Below, piece after piece: positions 17,562-26,271 of a stretch of DNA of 64,000 bases. Made by a program: the position numbers and the translations under genes. Numbering within the stretch: the stretch's first letter is position 1; the number at the start of each line of letters is the position of its first letter. This DNA comes from Algoriphagus sp. A40 (GTDB taxonomy: Bacteria > Bacteroidota > Bacteroidia > Cytophagales > Cyclobacteriaceae), in NCBI RefSeq assembly GCF_002002735.1, contig NZ_MUNY01000039.1, forward strand, positions 87,243 through 151,242, written 5' to 3'. The notes beneath the pieces are model-generated. The model was not told where the DNA came from, did no database searches, and worked only from the letters and a program-made list of their open reading frames with translations.

Positions 17562-17717
17562 CGTCATTGCGAGGACCAGAGGGACGAAGCAATCTCTTTC
17601 TGGAACGTCATTGCGAGGACTGCAAGGACGAAGCAATCCCCCAGGAACGTCATTGCGAGGACCGCAGGGACAAAGCAAACTGCTCCTGTTGTCATCGCAA
17701 ACACCGAAGCAATCTGC
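17562..17717. repeat. Array of CGTCATTGCGAGGA...ACGAAGCAATC repeats
   Basis: Three good copies begin at 17562, 17606 and 17648, each about 32-34 bp, with one degenerate copy at 17692-17717. Each has CGTCATTGCGAGGAC at the left and GGGACGAAGCAATC (or a variant) at the right; the two ends are partly complementary (ATTGC against GCAAT), so each unit can fold. Spacing is about 43 bp. This is a dispersed-repeat cluster, not a CRISPR array, since the intervals are only about 10 bp. It marks the left edge of the AT-rich segment carrying the defence genes. Confidence 0.8.
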
Positions 17718-17992
17718 TAATTATTCCAGATTTCCAAAAAGAAAATTAATCCAAACGAAACTCAAATTAAAATAAATGCAGAAAACTAGAAGAATGGTTT
17801 GGTAAAAGGCTAGTCGAAACCTATCTTGACTAAAGATTTTGGAACAGAGGGATGGCAAGCAATTTTGATTGGTAAAACCCTTAAGCCTTGCTCTTAATAG
17901 TCTCATTTTGACAAATAACATTCAAAAAATGAAGGGAATAAACCAGCTAAATACAAGGGTAGCTACCTCACCTCTAAACAGAATATAAATCT

Positions 17993-18676
17993 ATGGCAGG
18001 ATATAGTATAGTTGATCACCTAAAAATTGCGGATCATATTACCTTTATTCGGATTAATCCAAATGATATTGAACTAACATTAAGAGAGGTTTTTACTTCG
18101 CTTGCAGATTTAAGTTGGATAAACGCCTTTGACAAAGATTATGTTAGAGGAAGTTTTCAAGTAAGGGCCGAAGCAACTGTAAAATATATTAGTGAAAATA
18201 TAATCAAATCCAGCGATGATAAAATAACCAGTGACTCAGGTGAATATGTTATTTCAGAACTTGCTCGGTTATCGATTATAAATGAGTTAAAATATTCAGA
18301 CATACCGCTGGCAGAATTAATCAAAAAACAGAAAAGCGGTAATCCAGGTTTTGATTTTTATTCAAAGAATAAATCAAATATCTTACTATTTGGAGAGGCT
18401 AAATATCTTGCCGCTCAAAATGCCTATGGTAGTGCCTTTAAACAGATCGTAAGATTTATCAGTGAAGAGAGTGATATTGGAGATTTACAAGACATTGATA
18501 AGTTTTGTTGCGAGATTTCCTTGAGTAATGTAATAAATAAGAAGAAAGGTTATGTAGCTGCATTTGCATCAAAAAATACAGACACAGAACTTCTAGTCAG
18601 GAACATACAAGAAAACGAGGAATACAAGGCTCTAATGTCTTATAATGAAATAATTTGTGTAGCAGTTAACATATGA
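17993..18676 (+). CDS. hamA: HamA/AbpA-like (DUF1837-type) anti-phage nuclease subunit
   Basis: This 227-aa cytoplasmic protein is AT-rich. The C-terminal half has the arrangement of a PD-(D/E)xK nuclease as found in DUF1837/HamA proteins: Glu84 in DSGEYVISEL, Asp121 in GFDFYSK and Glu135-x-Lys137 in LLFGEAKYL, followed by a helix with FKQIVRFISE. It overlaps the helicase gene by 4 bp (ATGA). Gene order, sizes and motifs match Hachiman (HamA nuclease + HamB helicase) or the related AbpAB system. Seen: motifs and operon. Known for the family: HamA is held inactive by HamB and cleaves DNA when released. Inferred: the same role here. The choice between HamA and AbpA cannot be made by eye. Confidence 0.72.
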   Translation: MAGYSIVDHLKIADHITFIRINPNDIELTLREVFTSLADLSWINAFDKDYVRGSFQVRAEATVKYISENIIKSSDDKITSDSGEYVISELARLSIINELKYSDIPLAELIKKQKSGNPGFDFYSKNKSNILLFGEAKYLAAQNAYGSAFKQIVRFISEESDIGDLQDIDKFCCEISLSNVINKKKGYVAAFASKNTDTELLVRNIQENEEYKALMSYNEIICVAVNI

Positions 18677-20976
18677 CTAATCTAATAAAACAGATTATTG
18701 TTGGTAAAGATATCAACATAGTATTTAATTATGTACTTGATCAACTCTATAAAAAGGGACCAGTTTCAGTGTCCGACATGGAAGTTTTATCTTATTTACA
18801 ACTTTATCACCCTGATTACTTTGGAAACTACAAAGACTCCATTTTAAATTTCATGGGAGTCTTTTATAAAAATACAGAAAGAAATTCTTTGAAAGATGTC
18901 GTTTTTACTCAATATAAAAGACATCTAAAAGAAGTATACAATCATAATTACACACCTGTACAAGCAAGTATTGTAAAAGGAATAAATAGCAATAACTGTT
19001 TTAGCTTTTCTGCACCAACAAGCACGGGGAAGTCCTATGTGTTCATGAACCAAATACTGAGTACATCCAACGATGTTGTTGTCGTGGTTCCTTCTAGGGC
19101 ACTTATAAATGAATACTTCCTAAAGTTAAATAACCTCATTCAAGAAAAGTCTGTAAACGTTTTAACCTTTATTGATAGCATAAATACACTCAGAGCTAAA
19201 AGAAATGTATTTATTGTTACTCCTGAGCGGTGCAGAGAACTTTTCAAACAAAAAGAAAAGTTCAATGTCGAATTGTTCTTATTTGATGAAGCTCAACTAA
19301 GCAACGAAGATTCGAAAAGAGGTCTCTATTTTGATAGTATCGTTAGACGATGTTATAAAGCCTATCCCAGCTCAAAATTTGTTTTTGCTCATCCATTTGT
19401 CAAGAATCCAGAATCACAAATTGAAAAGAACCATTTCAATAAAGAAACTGCAAACTCAATTCAATATACACAAAAAAATGTTGGTCAATTATTTCTCACA
19501 ACTGATGATGACTGGAATTTCTTTCACTTTGGGATAGACAAGACCATCATGGGTACAAAAAAACAAAAATGTGAATTTGACCCTATTGAAAAAACCATTA
19601 AGGAAGGTGGTAGTGTTTTATTGTATGTTTCGAAGTCAAAAATATACAATAAGTCCTTTTTAAACGATTTTAGTAAATATATTGATCTATGTAACGAAAT
19701 TAATAATGACAGAATTGAGTCATACATTGAACAATTAAAGGAGTTTACTGGAGGTGATACGATTGCAAATAAGAATCATTTCTCACAAATGCTATCGCTA
19801 TTAAAAAGAGGAATTGTAATACATCATGGATCTTTGCCATTACAAACAAGGGTTATAATTGAAGAATTTACAAAGGAAGGATTGTGTCGTATTTGCTTTG
19901 CAACATCAACCCTAGAGCAAGGCATTAACATGCCATTTGACGTTGTATTCCTAGACAGGCTGGAAGGAAGTAAGCCATTATCTGTCAAAAACCTTATTGG
20001 AAGAGCTGGGCGATCAACTCTTGAATCTAAATTTGATTTCGGTTACGTTATCGTCAGTAATCCAAGTCGGATGACTGTCCTCAGAAATATTATAAATCAA
20101 GATGAAGAACTTGATAATGTGTCAGCTTTGGAAAAAAATGAGCAACATGATGACGATTATAATGATTTTAAAGAAGCTATTTTAAACGACACCTTTTCTG
20201 ATGAGTTCAATTTGACAGAGAAAGACATTGCCAAACTCACATCTATTGAAATAGATGAAGTAATAGAAGGAATTCTTAAGGCAATTTTTATTCGTGGCAC
20301 TTTAATTCCGCTTGATGAAATTAATAGCGACTCAGCTAATAGATTAGATTTATATACAAGATTTCAGAATCTTTATTCGGTATATTTAGGAAGAGCGTTA
20401 GAAAGAGGAGAACAAAATGTATTTAATACGGCAATAAAAATAATATTGTGGAGAGTTTACGGAAGAACTTTTAAAAATATATGCTGGTATCGCTATTCTT
20501 ATGCAAGTAAATCAAGAGAACGATTAACTTTGGAACGGGCTGGTAGAAGTACAGACCACATAGAAGCATCATTTTATACGGAATTTAAAGATCTTCCCGA
20601 TAAGAAAATAAATGTATATAGTTATTTAAACGGAGTAAAGGCAAAAGATGTAGATTACGACTTTATAATGTATGACACTTATGACTATATCGACAAACTT
20701 ATCGGATTCAAGCTTAGCGATGTCTTTTATACTGCTTTATATAAATATTATGAGAAGACTAATAATCCAGAATCTTTATCATTAGCCAAATTTATAAAGT
20801 TCGGTACCGAAAATGAAAGACATATATGGATGCTCAGATACGGATTGTCGTTCGAAGACATTGAACTTCTTGATAATCATATTGAGTCAATAACATCAGA
20901 AGCGATTGTATTTAAAGAATCAATAAATCGTGTTCCTGAAATAAACAAATTTTCAGTATTGAGATTTTTAAGTTAA
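18673..20976 (+). CDS. hamB: HamB/AbpB-like superfamily 2 helicase
   Basis: This 767-aa protein has a Q-like region YTPVQASIV (93-101), Walker A APTSTGKS (114-121), motif Ia VVVVVPSRALINE (about 135-147), IVTPER (181-186) and Walker B FDEAQ (204-208, DEAQ rather than DEAH). The RecA2 domain has CFATSTLEQGINMPFD (about 407-421) and LIGRAGRST (about 441-449), as in Ski2-like helicases. The C-terminal 250 residues match no recognised domain. It is translationally coupled to the upstream nuclease-like gene. In Hachiman the helicase surveys DNA and releases the nuclease on damage or infection. The protein is shorter than typical HamB (about 900 aa), which keeps AbpB as an alternative. Confidence 0.78.
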   Translation: MTNLIKQIIVGKDINIVFNYVLDQLYKKGPVSVSDMEVLSYLQLYHPDYFGNYKDSILNFMGVFYKNTERNSLKDVVFTQYKRHLKEVYNHNYTPVQASIVKGINSNNCFSFSAPTSTGKSYVFMNQILSTSNDVVVVVPSRALINEYFLKLNNLIQEKSVNVLTFIDSINTLRAKRNVFIVTPERCRELFKQKEKFNVELFLFDEAQLSNEDSKRGLYFDSIVRRCYKAYPSSKFVFAHPFVKNPESQIEKNHFNKETANSIQYTQKNVGQLFLTTDDDWNFFHFGIDKTIMGTKKQKCEFDPIEKTIKEGGSVLLYVSKSKIYNKSFLNDFSKYIDLCNEINNDRIESYIEQLKEFTGGDTIANKNHFSQMLSLLKRGIVIHHGSLPLQTRVIIEEFTKEGLCRICFATSTLEQGINMPFDVVFLDRLEGSKPLSVKNLIGRAGRSTLESKFDFGYVIVSNPSRMTVLRNIINQDEELDNVSALEKNEQHDDDYNDFKEAILNDTFSDEFNLTEKDIAKLTSIEIDEVIEGILKAIFIRGTLIPLDEINSDSANRLDLYTRFQNLYSVYLGRALERGEQNVFNTAIKIILWRVYGRTFKNICWYRYSYASKSRERLTLERAGRSTDHIEASFYTEFKDLPDKKINVYSYLNGVKAKDVDYDFIMYDTYDYIDKLIGFKLSDVFYTALYKYYEKTNNPESLSLAKFIKFGTENERHIWMLRYGLSFEDIELLDNHIESITSEAIVFKESINRVPEINKFSVLRFLS

Positions 20977-21110
20977 ATATACTGACAATATCTCCCCTAT
21001 CCTTACCATTTCGTAATTCTCCTTTAGAATACTTTTGCTCGAACATTGCAGCTTAGCTCTCTGCCCTAACGCATATCCCGAAACCATTGGGCGTAATTAA
21101 TTGACAGACT

Positions 21111-21698
21111 ATGAAAATTGAAATTGATAAAATAGACAATTATTACTTTATCATTCACGACTTGGAAGGATCAAGTGAGGAGCTTTTGCTGGAAGCCAAA
21201 CACAAAGGGACCAAACTTGTTGGACAATATTCAGTAATAAAACACCAACCTCATAATCCAACAGGAGAGTATCACATTCACGTTTACAAAAAAGAAAACG
21301 AAATATTTTCTATTAACAAAAGTGGTCGAGGACACGATGGTTTTAGTGGGACAAGAATTCCCAATGAGGTTTTTAAAGCTCTAAGTGCAAAATATCCTGA
21401 CTGGACTTTCCCAAAATCTCAAATTGTTGAGTCCGTAAACCACACTTTAATTTTAAACAAATCAATGAGAGCTGAATTAAGAAAAGTTCGTGTTTCAAGA
21501 CACAAATTTGATGTTGCTGACATAGATGGTTATGACGGCTATTTTCACACATTTGCAGACGACCCATTTTTGACAGGTGGAAATAGAGGTTGGATTAGCA
21601 AAACAGTTGCGTTAGTTGAAAACGAAAGCGGTTATATTCATAAAGTACCAGTTGATGCGTTGCGATTTATAGACAATAATGACGAAGACAAGTTTTAA
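21111..21698 (+). CDS. Hypothetical protein, AT-rich, next to the defence operon
   Basis: This 195-aa protein has no signal peptide or membrane helix. The N-terminal half has a strand-rich pattern ending in EYHIHVYKKENEIFSINKSGRGHDGFSG, with clustered His and Gly. The C-terminal half has a run of DGYDGYFHTFADDPF and GNRGWISKTVALVENESG. I do not recognise the family. Its base composition matches the HamAB-like pair 135 bp upstream, so it may have arrived with it, and an accessory defence role is possible but unproven. It could also be an unrelated single-gene insertion. Confidence 0.65.
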   Translation: MKIEIDKIDNYYFIIHDLEGSSEELLLEAKHKGTKLVGQYSVIKHQPHNPTGEYHIHVYKKENEIFSINKSGRGHDGFSGTRIPNEVFKALSAKYPDWTFPKSQIVESVNHTLILNKSMRAELRKVRVSRHKFDVADIDGYDGYFHTFADDPFLTGGNRGWISKTVALVENESGYIHKVPVDALRFIDNNDEDKF

Positions 21699-21699
21699 C

Positions 21700-21840
21700 T
21701 ATACCCTTCTCGGCGTAATCTATACCTCGGACTGGGTGGGATTTGCAATTCCACTCCCCTCTGGGAGTAGAAGGAATATAGTTAGGACTAGGTGTAGTTT
21801 GTAACTACACCTTCATATTCTAGCAAATTTGAAATTTGCC
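21700..21840. repeat. Intergenic repeat cluster at the right edge of the AT-rich block
   Basis: ACCCTTCTCGGCGTAAT is followed by CTGGGTGGGATTTGCAATTCC, then a CCTCTGGGAGTAG element, TAGTTTGTAACTACACC, and AAATTTGAAATTTG. The ACCCTTCTCGG piece recurs at 24075 and the GCTGGGTGGGATTTGC piece at 24744. No gene is seen between 21699 and 21976. Confidence 0.6.
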
Positions 21841-21976
21841 TCAGTTTATGAAAAGAGATTCCAAGGATATAATCCAATTGCAAATTGGCAATTTTCCTTC
21901 TCCCTAATTTTCCGAAAAAATCAGCTTCAATTATCTGATCCTGCGTATTTTACTAAAAACATAAACCAAACAAACC

Positions 21977-22357
21977 ATGGGTCTTTTTTCTGCACTGATC
22001 GGAAATGCCGGCGAAGTAAACGTCGCGGAATTGAAGAAAACTTTTGAACCACTCTTGATCGAGGGGGAAGACATAGAAATGGGCTTTAAGCTGATCCGTG
22101 ACACCTTTCTCTTTACCAACCGACGCCTGATCCTGGTCAATAAACAGGGAATCACCGGATCCAAAACCGAATACAAATCCATTCCTTACAAGAGTATCAG
22201 CCGATTCAGTGTCGAAACTGCCGGAACTTTTGAACTGGATGCGGAACTGAAAATCTGGATTTCATCCGAGCAGGAACCCAGCATCGTCAAGCAGTTTACC
22301 AAGTCAGTCAATGTCTATCAGGTTCAGAAAGTCCTCGCCTACTATGTGGCTAAATAG
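21977..22357 (+). CDS. Bacterial PH (bPH_1, YvbH-like) domain protein
   Basis: This 126-aa single-domain protein starts MGLFSALIGNAGEV. The segment DTFLFTNRRLILVNKQGITGSKTEYKSIPYKSISRFSVETAG is the hallmark of the PF08000 bacterial pleckstrin-homology-like domain, and the C-terminal helix (SVNVYQVQKVLAYYVAK) closes the fold. It is cytoplasmic, and no membrane segment is present. Members form oligomeric rings in structures; the cell role is not established. It is monocistronic. Confidence 0.88.
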   Translation: MGLFSALIGNAGEVNVAELKKTFEPLLIEGEDIEMGFKLIRDTFLFTNRRLILVNKQGITGSKTEYKSIPYKSISRFSVETAGTFELDAELKIWISSEQEPSIVKQFTKSVNVYQVQKVLAYYVAK

Positions 22358-22672
22358 GCTATCTACTGGCGACTAAACAGCTTTCTGATTTTTCCCGAAG
22401 GTTCTATTGTAAACTTCTTCCCTCCGGCCGTTCTCTGCCTCATGAGATTAATCACTGAAATCCGGCTTCGAATCCTGGCATCCTGAGCACCTGACCAACG
22501 AGAGTTGGGTAGTTCGAAGGGTCAGCCTGACACGATTAATCTGTGTACTGCCCAAAGCGTCTGCCTACTTTTTCCAGAATTCCCAACTTGCTTTCAGCCT
22601 TCCCGTTCAGATATTTTAGCCCGAAATTCCGATTCACCCTTTCAGTTTCCCTCTTCATAAGCTCCCGCTCCA
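22358..22672. other. Gene-free interval with one interspersed repeat
   Basis: The 315-bp gap carries the element CTGAGCACCTGACCAACGAG followed by AGTTGGG and a TCGAAGGGTCAGCCTGACAC tail (22483-22534). It shares its core with 31283-31318. The rest shows no ORF or clear promoter. Confidence 0.6.
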
Positions 22673-23959
22673 GTGGTTCTAATTCTCTTTCGCATTCTCG
22701 TCTTCCTGCTCTTTTTAGGTTTGATTGACTGGTATTCCTACCAAGCTTTCAAGACGCTGTTTCCGGCCCAAACCTGGATTAAGGCTGGATATTGGATCTT
22801 TTCCATCGCCATCTACCTGTTTACCGTCTTTGTCTTCCTGACCTTTGACCGAGGCAGCGTCGGCTTAAATTTCGGTAGGCTTATTTCCCTTTTGGTCCTT
22901 TCCATCCTTCCCAAACTGATTATTTTAACCTTCCTTTTTGGGGAAGATATTTTCCGCTTTTTTACCGGGATCTTTCAATCCATTAGCGAAACCCGCGAGG
23001 GGGACTTTTTGCCCGAACGCAGAAAATTCATAAGCCAAACTGCCTTGGTGCTTTCCGCCATACCCTTTCTGGGAATTCTGCATGGCGTATTGATCGGGAA
23101 ATACCGCTACCGGGTAGTCAACCACACGCTGGAATTCGACGACCTGCCGGAGGAGTTTGACGGCTTTACCATCACCCAGATCTCGGATATCCATTCCGGG
23201 AGCTTTGACAATAAAAAGAAGCTGGAGTACGGCATTGACCTGATCAATCAGCAAAATTCAGACATCATCCTCTTTACCGGAGATCTGGTAAACAACCACT
23301 CCCAGGAAATGGAACCCTGGATAGACACTTTCAAAAAGCTGAAGGCACCGATGGGCAAGTACTCCATCCTGGGCAACCATGACTACGGCGACTATATGGA
23401 CTGGCCGAGCAAGGAAGCCAAGGCGGCAAACCTGCAGCGCTTGTTTCAGATTCAGGACGAACTGGGCTTCAAGCTGCTGCGCAATGAAAGCATCCAACTC
23501 CAAAAGCCTGCCCTGAGCGCCTGCCTGTCCGGTAGGCAGGGAGTCGAAGGGAGCGGAGTCGAAGGGGCCAGAGCCAGCATAGACCTGATCGGGGTGGAGA
23601 ACTGGGGGAAAGGTTTTGCGCAATATGGAGACTTGGCGAAAGCGGCGGCCAATCTAAGTGCTCAGAGTTTTAAAATCTTGATGAGCCACGATCCTTCCCA
23701 CTTTGACGAGGAAGTAAAGTCCTTTGCTCACCATATTCATCTTACGCTCAGTGGTCATACCCATGGAATGCAGTTTGGGATCGAAATTCCCGGACTCATC
23801 AAATGGAGCCCCGTCTCCCTCCGCTACCCCAAATGGGCAGGACTGTATGAGGAACTCGGCCGCTACCTGCATGTGAACCGGGGTTTTGGATTTTTGGCCT
23901 TCCCTGGTCGGGTTGGGATCTGGCCGGAGATTACGGTATTGACGCTGAAGAGGAAGTAG
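22673..23959 (+). CDS. Membrane-anchored metallophosphoesterase
   Basis: This 428-aa protein starts at GTG 22673, because TAA lies in frame 15 bp upstream and no ATG is close. Four N-terminal membrane helices (about 2-20, 34-57, 65-86 and 120-140) precede a calcineurin-like domain (YaeI/YkuE type). Metal and catalytic motifs are ITQISDIHSG, ILFTGDLVNN, ILGNHDYGDY, LMSHDPSHFD and LSGHTHGMQFG. Members act on phosphate esters of lipids such as UDP-diacylglucosamine or on cyclic nucleotides. Odd: about 20 extra residues after IQLQK (PALSACLSGRQGVEGSGVEGAR) are encoded by a genomic repeat inserted in frame at about 23511-23574. Confidence 0.9.
   Translation: MVLILFRILVFLLFLGLIDWYSYQAFKTLFPAQTWIKAGYWIFSIAIYLFTVFVFLTFDRGSVGLNFGRLISLLVLSILPKLIILTFLFGEDIFRFFTGIFQSISETREGDFLPERRKFISQTALVLSAIPFLGILHGVLIGKYRYRVVNHTLEFDDLPEEFDGFTITQISDIHSGSFDNKKKLEYGIDLINQQNSDIILFTGDLVNNHSQEMEPWIDTFKKLKAPMGKYSILGNHDYGDYMDWPSKEAKAANLQRLFQIQDELGFKLLRNESIQLQKPALSACLSGRQGVEGSGVEGARASIDLIGVENWGKGFAQYGDLAKAAANLSAQSFKILMSHDPSHFDEEVKSFAHHIHLTLSGHTHGMQFGIEIPGLIKWSPVSLRYPKWAGLYEELGRYLHVNRGFGFLAFPGRVGIWPEITVLTLKRK
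23520..23566. repeat. Palindromic repeat inserted inside the metallophosphoesterase coding sequence
   Basis: A 21-bp inverted repeat (CCTGCCT / AGGCAGG around GTCCGGT, 23520-23540) is directly followed by two copies of GGAGTCGAAGG separated by GAGC-type spacer. GGAGTCGAAG is the reverse complement of the CTTCGACTCC core of intergenic repeats at 17101-17134 and 31244-31256. The insertion keeps the frame open and sits between two beta-strands of the enzyme. Confidence 0.75.
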
Positions 23960-24244
23960 CATGAAATTTTCAGGAATTCAAGAGTCCAAGAAATTAAACC
24001 AAACTCCAACCTGTGTCGGTTTGAGCTGCTTGCCCGCCGAAGTGGGGAGTCAAAGACATTTGATCCATTAATTACCCTTCTCGGAGTAGTCAAATAATGG
24101 TTAGGACAGGGATTCATTAAACTTCCCATAATCAAAAACAGCCTGACCTAAAGTACAGAGAACAGAAGCTTGAGAAATTATTATTGCAAAGGATGCTTTT
24201 TTTGAGGACACCTTTTTTAACTTAATAGAATAAACTCATTTTTT

Positions 24245-24736
24245 ATGGCACTTAGCAGTTACCTCGTAGTAAAAGGGCAAAATCAGGGGCAATTTAAAGG
24301 AGGAAGTATCCAAAAAGGCCGGGAGGGGTGGATAGAAATTATTGCCTACAACCACGAAATTCAGTCGCCTTATGATTCGTCGAGTGGAATGGCTACAGGT
24401 AAACGACAGCATCAACCCCTGATTGTATGGAAGGAAATTGACCAGAGCACCATCAGTCTTTTTCAGGCATTAATCGATAATGAACTACTTACCACGGTAG
24501 AACTGAAAAATTTTAGCCAAAACAAGCTGGGAACAGTTGGTGGCGCAGGGAAGGAAGTGCTTTCGTACAGCATCACCTTAACCAATGCGAGAATGGTGGG
24601 AATAAAAAGTGCCATGCTGAATAACAAAAACCCAGAACTCACAAGATATGAGCGTACCGAAGAAATATCCTTTGTGTATGAAAAAATTGAATTCCACTGG
24701 CATCTTGGAAATAAAACTGCAGAGGATCACTGGTAA
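24245..24736 (+). CDS. Type VI secretion tube protein Hcp/TssD-like
   Basis: This 163-aa protein of Hcp1 length has the family pattern: N-terminal YLVVKGQNQGQFKGGS, IEIIAYNHEIQSPYD, GKRQHQPLIVWKEIDQSTISLFQALIDNELL, SYSITLTNARMVGIKSAML, FVYEKIEFHW and a closing TAEDHW. Hcp hexamers stack into the T6SS inner tube and also serve as carriers or effectors. No tss/vgrG genes appear in the window, so this is an orphan Hcp, or serves a T6SS(iii) locus elsewhere. It is flanked by repeat-rich DNA on both sides. Confidence 0.88.
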   Translation: MALSSYLVVKGQNQGQFKGGSIQKGREGWIEIIAYNHEIQSPYDSSSGMATGKRQHQPLIVWKEIDQSTISLFQALIDNELLTTVELKNFSQNKLGTVGGAGKEVLSYSITLTNARMVGIKSAMLNNKNPELTRYERTEEISFVYEKIEFHWHLGNKTAEDHW

Positions 24737-25044
24737 TACTGACGCTGGGTGGGATTTGCCCACACGGCAACTTGGCCCAATATCCTTTGACCAGACTGAA
24801 CACTGCGACTTATTACTGACTTCGACTTCGTAACTCACGTTACTCAGGTGCTCAGTCTGACACACCCTACACCACTCACGACTTACATTTTTACCACTTA
24901 CTAAATCGACTGATCACTGCGACTGATCACTGATTCCCTCCACTGGAGCTGAAACTGATCACTGGTTCCTCCCTAAGACTCAAGACAGCACAGGACAATC
25001 CCTGGAGGTAGTTTTCCTAACTACTGCTTTCCAATAATCCTGTC
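24737..25044. repeat. Gene-free interval with degenerate ACTGATCACTG repeats
   Basis: GCTGGGTGGGATTTGC (24744-24759) is followed by many degenerate copies of GACTGATCACTG / GACTGAACACTG (24800-24980). A piece AGGTGCTCAGTCTGACAC (about 24847-24864) matches, on the opposite strand, the CTGAGCACCT element of 22483 and 31283. No coding signal is seen. Similar GATCACTG runs lie at 26925-27060 and 27780-27830. Confidence 0.65.
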
Positions 25045-26076
25045 ATGCAAAAAACCAGTAGTCTTTTACTGCTCCTGATCAGCCTTTTCCTTTTTGAAGT
25101 ACAACCCCTACTTGCCCAAGGAGGAAGCAGGGCAGTTGATCCGGATTCACCTGTAGTAAGCTTTGGCCCCACACCCAGAGAAGCCTTGCTTGTGGGAGAG
25201 AAAGCTGGGGGCCGCCTGGTGATTATCGATCCCGAAACGCTTGAAATCGTGGCGCGTATTCCGGCAGGAGGAAATCTTCATGAACTGGCCACCGACGGGC
25301 GGTATGTGTACATCGGATCCAATCTTCCCGGAATCACAGTGGTAGATGTGATGGCGCAAAAGCGGGTGGAGCCCATTGACATCAGCGCATTTGGAGACCG
25401 GCATGCCATTACTTTCGCAGGCAGTCATCTTTATGTGGGCCATGAGACCAACCGCTTGATCTCACGCTATGATCCGGTCACAAAGAAGTTTGACGAGGTC
25501 ATCGGACTCCCCGGAGGTTCGCACCTACTCCTCGTCACTCCCGACGAACAGCGGATCTTCACCGCAAGCAGCAATGGCCAAGTGATTGCCATTATCGATC
25601 GGGTAAGCAATGAAAGAGGCCAGAAAAATTTGACGTTCACTACTTTTCCCGGTGACACCCGCATGGAAGGCATGGCGCTTTCACCCGACGGGAAGGAGTT
25701 TTGGACCCTGCACATGAATGCGAAAAAAATATCGATCATCAACGTGCGGGAGAAAAAACTGGTTGGCTCCATTTCGTTTGAAGGCGGATTGAACAACCGC
25801 ATTAAGTTTACAAAAGACGGAAAATATGTCTTGATGAATGAGCTTCAGGGCAACGAGCTGCGTGTCTGGGATGTGGCTACACGCAAGGAGGTGAAACGAA
25901 TTGACGTGGGTGCCGGTGGTGAAGGCATCTTCATCGATCCGGTTCGTCCCCGGGCATACTATACGGTAAGCGCCGGCAACAAGCTGGTCGTGATTGACAC
26001 CAACACGATGACGGTGATCAAAGAAATACCCGACCTTCAGAACCCAGATGGGATGGATTGGTTTAGTGCGAAATAA
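25045..26076 (+). CDS. Exported YncE-like (YVTN) beta-propeller protein
   Basis: This 343-aa protein has a signal peptide (LLLLISLFLFEVQPLLAQ). The repeated propeller blades show the YVTN pattern: RLVIIDPETLEIVARIPAGGNLHELATDGRYVYIG, GITVVDVMAQKRVEPIDI, QVIAIIDRVSNERG, ISIINVREKKLVGSISF, LRVWDVATRKEVKRIDVGAGGEGIFIDP and LVVIDTNTMTVIKEIPD. It probably acts in the periplasm or at the surface; ligand is unknown. It is monocistronic. Confidence 0.87.
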   Translation: MQKTSSLLLLLISLFLFEVQPLLAQGGSRAVDPDSPVVSFGPTPREALLVGEKAGGRLVIIDPETLEIVARIPAGGNLHELATDGRYVYIGSNLPGITVVDVMAQKRVEPIDISAFGDRHAITFAGSHLYVGHETNRLISRYDPVTKKFDEVIGLPGGSHLLLVTPDEQRIFTASSNGQVIAIIDRVSNERGQKNLTFTTFPGDTRMEGMALSPDGKEFWTLHMNAKKISIINVREKKLVGSISFEGGLNNRIKFTKDGKYVLMNELQGNELRVWDVATRKEVKRIDVGAGGEGIFIDPVRPRAYYTVSAGNKLVVIDTNTMTVIKEIPDLQNPDGMDWFSAK

Positions 26077-26271
26077 ATTTCAATGGGTTTGCAGTAAGCA
26101 GATATCGAAAACAGCAGCCTTTCTCAGCCTCCTTAACCTCTACGGCAGATTAATGCAATCAGAGGTTCTTAGGCAAGCTTAAATACACCAAACTATTGAC
26201 CATTCGAAAAGGGAAGGTAAAAGCATTTGTTTCCTAATTGGGAAATATTTATTTTCGATAAAAAACTGTGG

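Noticed and set aside
17562..17717. Possible CRISPR array
   Set aside because: Units are 32-34 bp but the intervals are only about 10 bp, the copies are not identical, and no cas gene is near; it is a dispersed-repeat cluster.
17721..17921. 66-aa minus-strand ORF before the defence operon
   Set aside because: It has no recognisable domain, lies in AT-rich non-coding-looking DNA, and has no spacing or promoter to support it.
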